This document shows positions 1 through 8,079 of a DNA stretch of 64,000 nucleotides, piece by piece. A program made the translations under genes and the position numbers. The DNA lies in NCBI GenBank assembly GCA_942493335.1, contig OW818693.1, positions 2,170,001 to 2,234,000 on the forward strand. The letters run 5' to 3'. Position 1 is the first letter of the stretch. Each line of letters starts with the position of its first letter. This DNA is from JAEWSN01 sp942493335. Lineage in GTDB: Bacteria; Bacillota; Clostridia; DSM-8532. Below the pieces are notes generated by a model that was not told the origin of the DNA, did no database searches, and saw only the letters and a list, made by a program, of their open reading frames with translations.

Positions 1-448
1 CGCCGTGTCGCTCCAGAATGGCTGGCGCAACCTCATTGTCCTGATCCCATGGCGAATACTTTCCGCCCCATGCATTGAAAATCCAGTTGATGCCCGCAAA
101 TCCGCCCTTGTCGTCAACCACGAAGGTCGGACCGTTGTCGCGAAGCCAGGAATCATTATGCGGCTGGATGAACCATTCAACAGGATGATGCGGGGTGATT
201 CCACCCTGCGCGGAGACATTCAACAGCGGATTCACAACCGATATGGCCCGGGTTTCGTCTTCCTGATTGACCAGAACCGTCACCGGTTCGAATTCGGCAA
301 TGGCCGCAATGAACTCCGCCGTCCCTGCGCAGACGCGTTCATGGGTTTCCGGGAAGCACATGGATGCCTTCACCGGCCATGATATGAAGGTCCGCTGATG
401 ATGCGCCCACTCCGCGGGCATCCTGAAGCCTTCGGTTCTCGGATTCAT
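1..448 (-). CDS. aguA: Agmatine deiminase, partial (C-terminus off the left edge)
   Basis: The reverse strand reads MNPRTEGFRMPAEWAHHQ and continues open to the window edge, giving the first 149 residues. The N-terminal MPAEWxxHxRTxxSWP signature, the NDSWLRDNGPTFVVD segment and the INWIFNAWGG segment are hallmarks of the agmatine deiminase / peptidylarginine deiminase family. The enzyme hydrolyses agmatine to N-carbamoylputrescine and ammonia in the cytoplasm. The start is chosen because GGGAG lies about 7 bases upstream. The catalytic Cys is beyond the edge and cannot be checked. The leader carries 46-bp tandem repeats. Together with the arginase near 33 kb it gives the cell two arginine/agmatine routes. 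Confidence 0.9.
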   Translation of the reverse strand, partial: MNPRTEGFRMPAEWAHHQRTFISWPVKASMCFPETHERVCAGTAEFIAAIAEFEPVTVLVNQEDETRAISVVNPLLNVSAQGGITPHHPVEWFIQPHNDSWLRDNGPTFVVDDKGGFAGINWIFNAWGGKYSPWDQDNEVAPAILERHG

Positions 449-464
449 ACTGTCTCTCCCGTCC

Positions 465-581
465 CTGCAATACCGGCGCTCCACTTGCTGTGTTGCTGCT
501 GTCCTTCGATCTGCAATACCGGCACTCCACTCGCTGTGGTACCGCTGCCCTTCGCGCTGAATACCGGCACTCAGCTCACTG
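465..581. repeat. 46-bp imperfect tandem repeat upstream of aguA
   Basis: Two complete 46-base units (465-510 and 511-556) and a partial third (557-581) each start with CTGCAATACCGGC or CTGAATACCGGC. The units share about 80 percent of positions by eye. They lie directly upstream of the aguA ribosome binding site and therefore in its leader or promoter. No protein is convincingly encoded here. Confidence 0.75.
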
Positions 582-625
582 AAAGTGTTCCGGCAACACC
601 ATGATAGAACCTGGCAGGGGGGATG

Positions 626-1504
626 TCAAATCGGCATGCCTTCTTCCACAAGACTGGAGATGAGCGCTTCCACCACTTTCGGCTCGTAATGGGTTCCCGA
701 GAACCGCCTCAATTCCTCGACTGCCTCCGATGGCGGCAACGCGCGACGGTAAGCACGGTCCGACGTCATCGCATCATAGCTGTCCGCTACAGCGATGATT
801 TTTGCTTCCAATACAATCTGATCCTCGGTCAGACCTAACGGGTATCCGGTCCCATCAATCCATTCATGGTGCTGGGTGGCGATTTCGCATACGCGGCTGT
901 TGTCAAATCGCCCTTCCAGAAGGATTCCACTGTCCGCAGGATGCTTGCGGATGCAATCGAATTCCTCCTGGGTCAGATTCCCCGCCTTGTTCAGAAGTTC
1001 GTCCGGTACGTTCAATTTACCAATGTCGTGAAACAGCGAGGCAATCTGAAGATCCGCGATGATGTCCTCCGAAAGTCCCATTTGCTCGCAAATGCGCACC
1101 GAGTAATGCTGGACGCGCTGACCATGGTTATGGGTGCACGTATCCTTCTCTTCTGACTGCCTCAACAATTCCATCAGATCGTCATAATAATCGTTCAGTG
1201 TGCTGAAAACGGGTTGGGATGATACATACAGGATACGGGCTCCCGATCGGGTCTGCATCTGGATGTTTCCGCTGATGTTGAATACGTGGAAATGATCGCC
1301 TGCTGTCAGGTTGGTATCCCGGTTGTCCGCTTTGACTGTCAGGCTTCCTTCGAGGATGTAGAGGAATTCCATCAACCCGGACTTGCTTCCCGGGACGATA
1401 TGGGCTGGCTTGTCCGCCCATATTTCATACAGCATTACCTCTGTCTCGCCGCCATTCGCCAGCAACTGCAGCGAATAATCGTCATTGGCAACCCGGTTGA
1501 TCAT
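626..1504 (-). CDS. Cupin sensor fused to HD-GYP phosphodiesterase domain
   Basis: Predicted protein of 292 residues. Residues about 20-100 form a cupin-like beta-barrel (PGSKSGLMEFLYILEGSLTV, then GDHFHVFNISG). After a short linker comes an HD-GYP domain with the metal-binding FHDIGK (HD at 159-160) and HHEWIDGTGYP (212-222), followed by DSYDAMTSDRAYR. HD-GYP domains usually hydrolyse cyclic di-GMP or related dinucleotides. The cupin part presumably binds a ligand that tunes this; that part is inference. The start at 1504 has AGGAAA upstream; the longer open frame to 1849 has no family similarity. It is probably cytoplasmic, with no signal peptide or membrane segment seen. The gene stands alone, tail to the secreted-protein gene upstream. 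Confidence 0.85.
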   Translation of the reverse strand: MINRVANDDYSLQLLANGGETEVMLYEIWADKPAHIVPGSKSGLMEFLYILEGSLTVKADNRDTNLTAGDHFHVFNISGNIQMQTRSGARILYVSSQPVFSTLNDYYDDLMELLRQSEEKDTCTHNHGQRVQHYSVRICEQMGLSEDIIADLQIASLFHDIGKLNVPDELLNKAGNLTQEEFDCIRKHPADSGILLEGRFDNSRVCEIATQHHEWIDGTGYPLGLTEDQIVLEAKIIAVADSYDAMTSDRAYRRALPPSEAVEELRRFSGTHYEPKVVEALISSLVEEGMPI

Positions 1505-1581
1505 ATGGTTTCCTAAAAACAAGCCCTTCAAACACGACACCTCACGTTTCCACCTCACACCCATGATTGCAAATAAACAGA

Positions 1582-1615
1582 AGAACCTTTGCGCAGAAAT
1601 CCACGCAAAGGTTCT
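1582..1615 (-). terminator. Hairpin after the small secreted-protein gene
   Basis: A perfect 12-bp inverted repeat, AGAACCTTTGCG and CGCAAAGGTTCT, with a 10-base loop lies 23 bases past the stop of the gene that ends at 1638. The downstream minus-strand sequence is T-rich but interrupted (TCTGTTTATTTG), so it is a plausible but not textbook rho-independent terminator. Confidence 0.55.
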
Positions 1616-1637
1616 TGACAATCCATGCCCTGCCCTA

Positions 1638-2087
1638 TCAGCCGACGATGCGGAAAGGATCCACCAGAAACACCTTGTTGCCAAGACGGACCTGCACATT
1701 ATAACAGTCAATCCGAACACCGGAAATTGATTCCAAATTGTCCATTTCCCTGCTGATATTGGCCGCTGCAGCGACAAGGTTGTTGCCGATGTCGTCGATC
1801 CGACGGGTATACTCGTTCCAGTAATCTGCGATGCGGCATTTACTGACATAACCCTGAGATGGATTCATTCTGACCAGATCATTTTCCGCCTTCACTCTTT
1901 GCATCAGCACATCATATGCTTGAACAGCCTTGCATTGCGCGTCTGCAATCAGAATGCCCACACGGGTATTGGCCTGTGCGACCTGAAGGGCTACCGAATC
2001 GTCCACAGCGGCAAAAGAGGGAACCGACAAGCCGAGCAGAAGCATTACGACCAACAGGAGAGCGAGTATTTTTCTTTTGTTCTTCAT
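1638..2087 (-). CDS. Small secreted protein of unknown function
   Basis: 149 residues. The N-terminus MKNKRK followed by a hydrophobic stretch (LALLLVVMLLLGLSVP) and SFAAVDD is a typical Sec signal peptide with likely cleavage after SFAA. The mature part is about 120 residues, mostly polar and probably helical (VALQVAQANTRVGILIADAQCKAVQ), with two cysteines (C82-region and near residue 130) that could form a disulfide. I recognise no family. The start at 2087 is preferred over the in-frame ATG at 2105 because AGGAAG sits about 7 bases upstream. It has its own promoter and a hairpin after the stop, so it looks monocistronic. Confidence 0.7.
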   Translation of the reverse strand: MKNKRKILALLLVVMLLLGLSVPSFAAVDDSVALQVAQANTRVGILIADAQCKAVQAYDVLMQRVKAENDLVRMNPSQGYVSKCRIADYWNEYTRRIDDIGNNLVAAAANISREMDNLESISGVRIDCYNVQVRLGNKVFLVDPFRIVG

Positions 2088-2195
2088 GGCGCTTCTTCCT
2101 TTCATCGTTGGGTGAAAATGGATGCTGTCAGCTTGTTCATCTTTTTCCGCATTTGTTCATTTCGATGTTTGGAACCATGATTTTTGGTTAATGAA

Positions 2196-2224
2196 ATAAT
2201 ACTACATGTATAGTAAAATGACAA
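2196..2224 (-). promoter_or_regulatory. SigA-type promoter of the small secreted protein
   Basis: On the minus strand TTGTCA (2219-2224), a 17-base spacer and TATTAT (2196-2201) match the primary sigma factor consensus in an unusually AT-rich intergenic region about 110 bases upstream of the start codon. Confidence 0.55.
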
Positions 2225-2243
2225 TGCCTTTCAGTAAGAAAAC

Positions 2244-3593
2244 TCAACTCCACAGTTTTTCATACAGGGCGGAGACCCCGCCAGCCAGACGGGCCAGGCC
2301 TTCGGCTCCAGATGCTTCTCCGCGGAGATGTGCGAACATGGCTTCCCCTTCTGCATCACATAACGCATCATGGATCGGGAATACCTCCCGGATCAGGAAC
2401 AGGGCGAGTTTGACAAGGCGGAAGGGACCATAGGCCCGCGGCACCTCTCCCTCCATCATCTCCACGGCAACACTCCATCCTTGCCGGATCCCCTCGGACA
2501 CGGCCTCGCGTGTGAGCTCTTCCGACCAGGAGATCGTGTAGTACCAGCCGAACAGGTCGCTCGCCGCGCAACCGTGTGCGTCGGAAACACCTACAATCGG
2601 GACATGACGGCCTTTCGCACGCTCTTCATTGTAGCGCGCGACCTGGATGGTGTTGCTGTCCGCCTCATATTTGTAATAGCCTCCGATGATCTCATACGCG
2701 TCAAAGGGCTGGTTCTCGAACATCCAGGAGGTAACACCGCCCGCGATGTGGTAGCCTTCGCGTACCTTCCAGTAGGGATGGCAGAATACCCCGAGTCCGC
2801 CAGCCTGACGGATTTGATCAAACACCCAGCAGCACGAGGCGATATGCCTGCGGAGAGCCGGATCAGAAACCCCCTGTACTTTTTGCTCATAGACGTCCAC
2901 GGCTCGGGCATATCCTTCCGGATCATCGCGCATCTTGTCGTTGATACTCTCTGAACCGCCGAAATGAATCATATGGACAGGGTTTTCCGGCGGATGGACT
3001 TCCTCGCCCCGACAAATCAGCATGTCCACCGGGACATTGCTGTAGTGTTCCTGTGCTTCGATGGATGGCGCATACCGCCCGTGATCGGTAACCGCCATGA
3101 AATCAAGGCCGATTTTCCTGCATGATGCCGCAACAAAGCCCGGCGCCTCACGGCCGTCGGAACAATGGCTGTGCATGTGGACGTCGCCCTTCCAGGGACG
3201 TTTGGCAAACAGGTCCGCCTCCAGTGCAAAGACACGGAGTTCAATGGTTTTTCCCTTTTCGTACTCCGCCGCGTCGAACCCACCTTTTTCATTCAGAACC
3301 GCAGGCCGGATCTCCACCAGATATTCCTGTTCGGCCAGGAATGTGAAGGGGATTCGCAGTTCCCCTCCTTCCACCCTAAAAACTTCGGGTGCAGCGGTGC
3401 GTTCGGTCCATGGGTGTCCGAGCCCTTCCATCGGGAAAATGCAAATCCCGAAGGCGGCTCCTTCCTTCACGAATTTGTGCGGATAAGGGCTCCTCACATG
3501 CAGGACCGTTTCCCGCCCGATCGGCACGACCTTCGGCCAGATCTCAAAATCGATGATCTCCTTTTTTCTGTCTCCGTACACCTTTCCGCTCAT
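2244..3593 (-). CDS. PHP-domain metal-dependent phosphoesterase-like protein
   Basis: 449 residues. An N-terminal beta-rich region of about 130 residues is followed by a PHP domain: HMHSH (139-143), VTDHGRY, a glutamate in GEEVH, a histidine in FCHPYW and the C-terminal SDAHG. These are the usual metal ligands of the polymerase and histidinol phosphatase fold. The substrate is unknown; family members hydrolyse phosphate esters. The start overlaps the stop of the upstream transporter by four bases (ATGA) and has GGGAGGAG upstream, so the two genes are translationally coupled. Pairing with an organophosphate-type transporter suggests that it processes an imported phosphorylated or polyol compound (inference). 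Confidence 0.8.
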   Translation of the reverse strand: MSGKVYGDRKKEIIDFEIWPKVVPIGRETVLHVRSPYPHKFVKEGAAFGICIFPMEGLGHPWTERTAAPEVFRVEGGELRIPFTFLAEQEYLVEIRPAVLNEKGGFDAAEYEKGKTIELRVFALEADLFAKRPWKGDVHMHSHCSDGREAPGFVAASCRKIGLDFMAVTDHGRYAPSIEAQEHYSNVPVDMLICRGEEVHPPENPVHMIHFGGSESINDKMRDDPEGYARAVDVYEQKVQGVSDPALRRHIASCCWVFDQIRQAGGLGVFCHPYWKVREGYHIAGGVTSWMFENQPFDAYEIIGGYYKYEADSNTIQVARYNEERAKGRHVPIVGVSDAHGCAASDLFGWYYTISWSEELTREAVSEGIRQGWSVAVEMMEGEVPRAYGPFRLVKLALFLIREVFPIHDALCDAEGEAMFAHLRGEASGAEGLARLAGGVSALYEKLWS

Positions 3594-4870
3594 AGTACTG
3601 TCTCCTCCCGTATCTGTATTGCATTCCGCGCATTGCGCAGGGTCATCCATTCATGAAGAAACAAGGCTGTAGTTCCGATGGCCGCCAACACGGCCCAAGC
3701 CACAAGAACACCCTGCCACCCCGTGGTATCCACCATCCACCCGGTGAAGACCGAAGCGATGCCGGAGGCCATATAGGCAAGGAAATTCAACAGGCCCGAC
3801 AAGGTGGAAGAGCGTCCGTACTGTTCGAACTGCAGTGGCACCACGCCCAGCAGCAAGGTATTCACACCGTACATCATACCTGAAACAAGCCCGAGAAGCA
3901 CCACAGCGAGCATTGCGCTTTCCCGCCCGAAAACGAGCAGCCCCCCCAGGAGTGCCATGGCGGCAAGGAACAATATCGCAGTCGCCGCCTCCGCACGTTT
4001 TCCGAGCCTTTCAGACAGCCAGCCGGACAACAGGATCCCGCCGAAGTTCATGGCAGGGAGAAAAAGAAGGGAGGACGTCATGGACTTCAAGGGCATGCCA
4101 TGCGCTTCCATGAAGAAGGTCGGCGCCCACAGGGTGATCCCGTCCCGAACGATGCCTTGGGCGAAACAGGCGAGAATGATGAGCCATAGCCGGGATTCCA
4201 TCATGAGGGTCCATAGCGATGGCGCCTTGTCTCCGGTGCCTTTCCCCTTCGGGATCCCCGCGCTTCCCGTTTCCCAGAAAGCGACAAGCCCGCAATCGGC
4301 AGGCCGGTTGCGCATCAGAAGCAGCCAGAGACAGGCGGTCACTGCCATGGAAAAGGCGGGAAGCAGGAAAAGGACTTGAACGCTCCCTTTTCCGACCCAA
4401 AGGCCCAATAGCCCCCAAGCCAGGAGAAACCCTCCGACCATCGAGGTGGAAACTACAATCATGGCCTTTCCACGCCGATCCGGTTCCACCCATCGCGTAA
4501 TGGTCTTCACGAGAGGCCCCCAGACGAGAGACTGGAAAATCCCGTTGAAAGCCCACAGAACGGCCATCCAGACCAGACTGTGCGTCATGGCGAACAGGAA
4601 ATTGCACAGCGCGGACGCGGCAAGGCCTATAAAGACAAGAAACCGTACAGAAACGCGATCCCCCAGCGTACCACCCACGATCTGACCCACGCCGTAAAAC
4701 CAGAAGAAAAGGGTGCCGACCAGCCCGATCTGTGACTTCCCGACACCGGCAAGCACCTGAAGCTCGGGGATGGCTACGGAAAGATTCAGTCGGCCAAAAT
4801 AGACGATGGCATACACGAGCCAGCAAAGAAGCAGCGTACGAATTTGCAGGCGGCAGAAGGAAGGATTCAT
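3590..4870 (-). CDS. MFS transporter, organophosphate:phosphate antiporter-like
   Basis: 426 residues with about 12 membrane segments, the first from RTLLLCWLVYAIVYFGRLNLSVAIPEL, a motif typical of the GlpT/UhpT (OPA) family. Family members exchange sugar phosphates or glycerol phosphate for phosphate. The substrate here is not assigned. The start at 4870 has GGAGG four bases upstream; upstream in-frame ATGs would add a non-hydrophobic tail. The gene heads a two-gene unit with the PHP-domain gene (ATGA overlap at 3590-3593). Confidence 0.8.
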   Translation of the reverse strand: MNPSFCRLQIRTLLLCWLVYAIVYFGRLNLSVAIPELQVLAGVGKSQIGLVGTLFFWFYGVGQIVGGTLGDRVSVRFLVFIGLAASALCNFLFAMTHSLVWMAVLWAFNGIFQSLVWGPLVKTITRWVEPDRRGKAMIVVSTSMVGGFLLAWGLLGLWVGKGSVQVLFLLPAFSMAVTACLWLLLMRNRPADCGLVAFWETGSAGIPKGKGTGDKAPSLWTLMMESRLWLIILACFAQGIVRDGITLWAPTFFMEAHGMPLKSMTSSLLFLPAMNFGGILLSGWLSERLGKRAEAATAILFLAAMALLGGLLVFGRESAMLAVVLLGLVSGMMYGVNTLLLGVVPLQFEQYGRSSTLSGLLNFLAYMASGIASVFTGWMVDTTGWQGVLVAWAVLAAIGTTALFLHEWMTLRNARNAIQIREETVL

Positions 4871-5067
4871 GGAACCTCCGGAAGCCGTAACCGGTGAAAT
4901 TTTCCGCCGGAAGGGATTCATTTCCTTCCCGGCATTTGCCACAGGAAGGGCATCCTCCCGTTCCGGCATATCAGGTCCGATCGGCATGGTTCCAGTATAG
5001 CCCTGTGATTTCCGAAGTTCAAGCGTTTATGTGCGTTTATGTGCGTTTTTGTGTGTTTCTCCTGAAA

Positions 5068-5832
5068 TCACCGATTCACCACTTCCACGCCATTTTCGGT
5101 ATACTTCGCGAGAACGGATTCCTTCAATCCCGAATCTGTGATGATAAGCCCGACATCCTCGATGGGGCATACCTTCAACAACGAGACCGTATCAAATTTG
5201 CTGCTGTCCGCCAATACGACGGCGTCCTGCGCAATGCGCATCATGGCGCGCTTGGCAGCCACTTCTCCGAATCCGAAGTCCGTGATGCCCTCCCGAAGCG
5301 AAATGCCCGATGTGCTGATGAAGGCTGTGTCCACATGAAAGCGGCTCAGAAATTCTTCCGTCATGTCCCCGACGAAGGACCCCTCCTCCCTTCGGAAGAT
5401 GCCGCCAGGAACAATCAAGGTGAAATCAGGCTGTTCGGAGAGGATATTGAGGATGGGCAGGGAATTCGTAAGGACCGTCAGTCGATGGAACCGCCCGCAG
5501 ATCATCTCGGCCAGCACATTGTTTGTTGTGCTGACATCGAGTGCGATGGACTGGCCTTCCCGGATGTAGCGGCACGCAATCTCCGCAAGCTCCCGTTTCT
5601 GCGGGAGAAATTCCCCTTCCCGCGCACGCCAGGTGGTCTGGCGTCCGTCGATACGGTCCAGCACGGCGCCCCCGTGCACGCGTCTGAGGGATCCTTCCGC
5701 TTCCAGATGTTCCAGATCCCGCCGGATGGTTTCGAGGGATACGTCAAAAAGCTTCATCAGCCTTGAGGTCTTCACGGAGTTTTCCGCCTCGAGAATCTCT
5801 GCAATACGCTTGTATCTGTCCTGTGCAAGCAT
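5068..5832 (-). CDS. DeoR/GlpR-family transcriptional regulator
   Basis: 254 residues. The N-terminal helix-turn-helix (MLAQDRYKRIAEILEAEN, then VSLETIRRDLEHLEAEG, RRVHGGA) is the DeoR signature. The C-terminal sensor domain has the DeoRC motifs LDVSTTNNVLAE, LTNSLPIL and ADSSKFD. Family members respond to phosphorylated sugars. The start is supported by GGAGGG. The gene is transcribed away from the MFS gene at 6026, and a 25-bp palindrome lies between them, so it probably controls that transporter and itself. The OPA transporter/PHP pair is downstream in the same direction and could be part of the same transcript or regulon. Confidence 0.9.
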   Translation of the reverse strand: MLAQDRYKRIAEILEAENSVKTSRLMKLFDVSLETIRRDLEHLEAEGSLRRVHGGAVLDRIDGRQTTWRAREGEFLPQKRELAEIACRYIREGQSIALDVSTTNNVLAEMICGRFHRLTVLTNSLPILNILSEQPDFTLIVPGGIFRREEGSFVGDMTEEFLSRFHVDTAFISTSGISLREGITDFGFGEVAAKRAMMRIAQDAVVLADSSKFDTVSLLKVCPIEDVGLIITDSGLKESVLAKYTENGVEVVNR

Positions 5833-5891
5833 GTTTCCCTCCATCCCGTACCTTCTGCGTGCAAACACCTGACGGCTGTATGCATTTCCCG

Positions 5892-5916
5892 ATTGGCACT
5901 CTCCGGTAGTGCCAAT
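5892..5916. promoter_or_regulatory. Perfect 9-bp inverted repeat, predicted DeoR operator
   Basis: ATTGGCACT (5892-5900), 7 bases, AGTGCCAAT (5908-5916). The arms match perfectly and lie in the divergent promoter region between the DeoR gene and the MFS gene. Position and symmetry fit an operator for the adjacent regulator; binding is inferred. Confidence 0.6.
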
Positions 5917-6025
5917 GATCGCCTGGCATCGTACCAAATTTTCCTCATCATATCACAAAAACACAAATTTGCTTGACGCCGAGGTGCGACTCCTGTTCAA
6001 TCAAAGAAACGGAGGGCAATCAGAG

Positions 6026-7300
6026 ATGACGAAAAGCAAATACAAATCCACCTTGAACGCCTGCTACCTCGGCTACATCACACAGGCTGTCGTGAACAAC
6101 CTGGCCCCGCTCCTTTTCATCATCTTTCAGGATTCCTTCCACATTTCCTATGAAATGCTGGGTCGCCTTGTCCTCATCAACTTCGGCACGCAGATTCTTG
6201 CGGACTGGGTGGCGCTGCATACGATCGATCGCATCGGTTACAGAACCTCGGCCGTGCTGGCGCATGCGCTCAGTGCGGCCGGACTTGTCGCGCTTGGCAT
6301 CCTGCCGATGGTCATGCCTTCCCCCTATCTGGGGCTCACCATCGCCGTTGTGATCTATGCGCTCGGGGGCGGCTTCATCGAAGTGCTCATCAGCCCCATC
6401 GTGGATTCCCTCCCCGGAGATGCGAAAGCATCCGCAATGAGCCTGCTACACTCATTCTACTGCTGGGGTCAGATGGGGGTTGTCATTGTCACCACCCTGT
6501 TGCTTCGCATCATTGGAACCGATTACTGGTTCGTTCTTCCGATTTCCTGGGCCATTCTTCCCATCTGGAACCTTTTCCGGTTCACGAAAGTTCCGCTCCT
6601 TCCTCCAGTGGCGGACTATGAACGGATTCCTCTGCGAAAGCTCCTGAAACAGCCGATCTTCGTGGTTGCACTTCTTCTGATGCTGAGCGCCGGTGCATCG
6701 GAGTTGACGATGTCCCAGTGGTCCTCCCTCTTCGCCGAACGCGGACTCCTGGTTCCGAAGGTATTCGGAGATTTGCTCGGACCTTGTCTGTTCGCGGTAT
6801 TCATGGGGATCGGACGGACCCTCCACGGCGTTCTTGGGCACAAGTTCTCCCTTCGAGGCGCCATGATTGCGACAGCGGTCCTTTGCATTCTCTGCTACCT
6901 TGTGACCGTTTTCATGCCGTTCCCGGTCTTTGCCTTGATGGGATGTGCATTCTGCGGCTTCTCCGTGAGCCTGATGTGGCCCGGCACGTTCAGCCTTGTA
7001 TCCGAAACCTTTCCCAAAGGCGGAACCGCCATGTTCGGGCTGATGGCCGTTTTCGGCGACATGGGAGGAGCCATGGGCCCCTGGCTGGCCGGATTCGTCT
7101 CGGATGCAATGCAGCGTTCGGACAAGTGGCTGCGGATCGCTGATTCGCTGGCTCTGAAGCCGGAACAGCTGGGCCTCAAGGCAGGTCTGCTGGTAGCCAT
7201 CATTTTCCCGATTCTCATGCTGATGGGATTGCTGATGTTTCGAAAAGCGCCTGATGGGGGGAAACACCTCGATCAGACATATGCAGAATCCACCCCGTAA
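6026..7300 (+). CDS. MFS transporter, sugar/fucose-permease-like
   Basis: 424 residues, about 12 predicted membrane segments (for example APLLFIIFQDSFHISYEMLGRLVLINFGTQ in the first pair, split by short loops), starting MTKSKYKSTLNACYLGYITQ. Layout resembles sugar MFS permeases, with a conserved GGGFIEVLISP-type segment in the fourth or fifth helix. Substrate unassigned. GGAGGG 10 bases upstream decides the start. It is divergent from the DeoR gene with a shared palindrome, which predicts induction by a sugar phosphate or similar ligand. The flavodoxin gene follows 52 bases later on the same strand. Confidence 0.8.
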   Translation: MTKSKYKSTLNACYLGYITQAVVNNLAPLLFIIFQDSFHISYEMLGRLVLINFGTQILADWVALHTIDRIGYRTSAVLAHALSAAGLVALGILPMVMPSPYLGLTIAVVIYALGGGFIEVLISPIVDSLPGDAKASAMSLLHSFYCWGQMGVVIVTTLLLRIIGTDYWFVLPISWAILPIWNLFRFTKVPLLPPVADYERIPLRKLLKQPIFVVALLLMLSAGASELTMSQWSSLFAERGLLVPKVFGDLLGPCLFAVFMGIGRTLHGVLGHKFSLRGAMIATAVLCILCYLVTVFMPFPVFALMGCAFCGFSVSLMWPGTFSLVSETFPKGGTAMFGLMAVFGDMGGAMGPWLAGFVSDAMQRSDKWLRIADSLALKPEQLGLKAGLLVAIIFPILMLMGLLMFRKAPDGGKHLDQTYAESTP

Positions 7301-7352
7301 CAATGGCAACCAAGTGTCCACCAACAGAGGGGCCTGCCTGGAAGGAGCAATC

Positions 7353-7862
7353 ATGAAAACTCTCATTCTGTACGCCAGCAACCACGGAATCACAGCGCAG
7401 TGCGCGGAACAACTCCAGAAAAGGCTCGGTGGCACTGCCGATCTGATCCGCCTGACGAAGGGGAAAGCCCCCGATCTCTCCGCCTATGACACGGTGATAC
7501 TGGGCGGTTCCATCTATGCCGGTGGACTCCAGAAAGCCATGAAGGCTTTTGCCGCAGAACATACGGAGGAACTTCTCTCAAAGAAGCTGGGGCTGTTCAT
7601 CAGCTGCATGAGCCCGGAGGAGGACGTACCGCAACTGAAAGCAAACTTTCCTTCCGAGCTGGTCACACATGCAAGCGCTGTTGCACGGCTTGGCGGCGGG
7701 TTCCTTTTCAGTAAAATGAATTTCATCGAAAAAGGCATGATCTCGACCATTTCGAAATCGGAAGCCAAGAAGCAGGGCACCGTTCCGGAATTTGATGGCA
7801 AGACCGATTTTATCAAGATCTCCGAATCCGGCATGGAGAAAATGGTCTCCGCCATGCGATAA
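7353..7862 (+). CDS. Flavodoxin-domain protein
   Basis: 169 residues. The N-terminus MKTLILYASNHGITAQCAEQL is the FMN phosphate-binding loop of flavodoxin-like proteins; VILGGSIYAGGLQKAMKAF and LGLFISCM follow the fold (strands 3 and 4). Similar proteins include the flavodoxin-type protoporphyrinogen oxidase HemG and general FMN electron carriers. Nothing in the context supports haem synthesis, so a generic FMN-binding role is the safer call. GAAGGAG precedes the ATG. A rho-independent terminator lies about 80 bases after the stop. Confidence 0.8.
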   Translation: MKTLILYASNHGITAQCAEQLQKRLGGTADLIRLTKGKAPDLSAYDTVILGGSIYAGGLQKAMKAFAAEHTEELLSKKLGLFISCMSPEEDVPQLKANFPSELVTHASAVARLGGGFLFSKMNFIEKGMISTISKSEAKKQGTVPEFDGKTDFIKISESGMEKMVSAMR

Positions 7863-7941
7863 GGCACTGCATGAAAGGCGGCCCTGCCACGTAAAATGGA
7901 CTCTTCAACAGGAAACACCAGATTCCAACTATTTTCAACAG

Positions 7942-7967
7942 GAGGCGCGCAAAGCGCTTCTTTTTTT
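7942..7967 (+). terminator. Rho-independent terminator after the flavodoxin gene
   Basis: GAGGCGC (7942-7948), a 5-base loop and GCGCTTC (7954-7960), then seven T residues. It ends the MFS-flavodoxin unit. Confidence 0.8.
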
Positions 7968-8079
7968 ATGTTAAACCCGATAGAATACCCGTAATACGCC
8001 CGCATCCATGAAAGCCTCATTGTATTCCGGCCATCTGTCCGCCTCTTCAGATCGTGCAGCAGAAGAAAAGGAGCCCGCG

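Noticed and set aside
1505..1849. N-terminal extension of the HD-GYP protein
   Set aside because: Crosses a terminator-like hairpin and the end of the secreted-protein gene; no domain continuity.
6452..7435. 327-codon minus-strand frame opposite the MFS gene
   Set aside because: Antisense shadow; translation is polar and unlike any family, while the plus strand encodes a 12-helix transporter.
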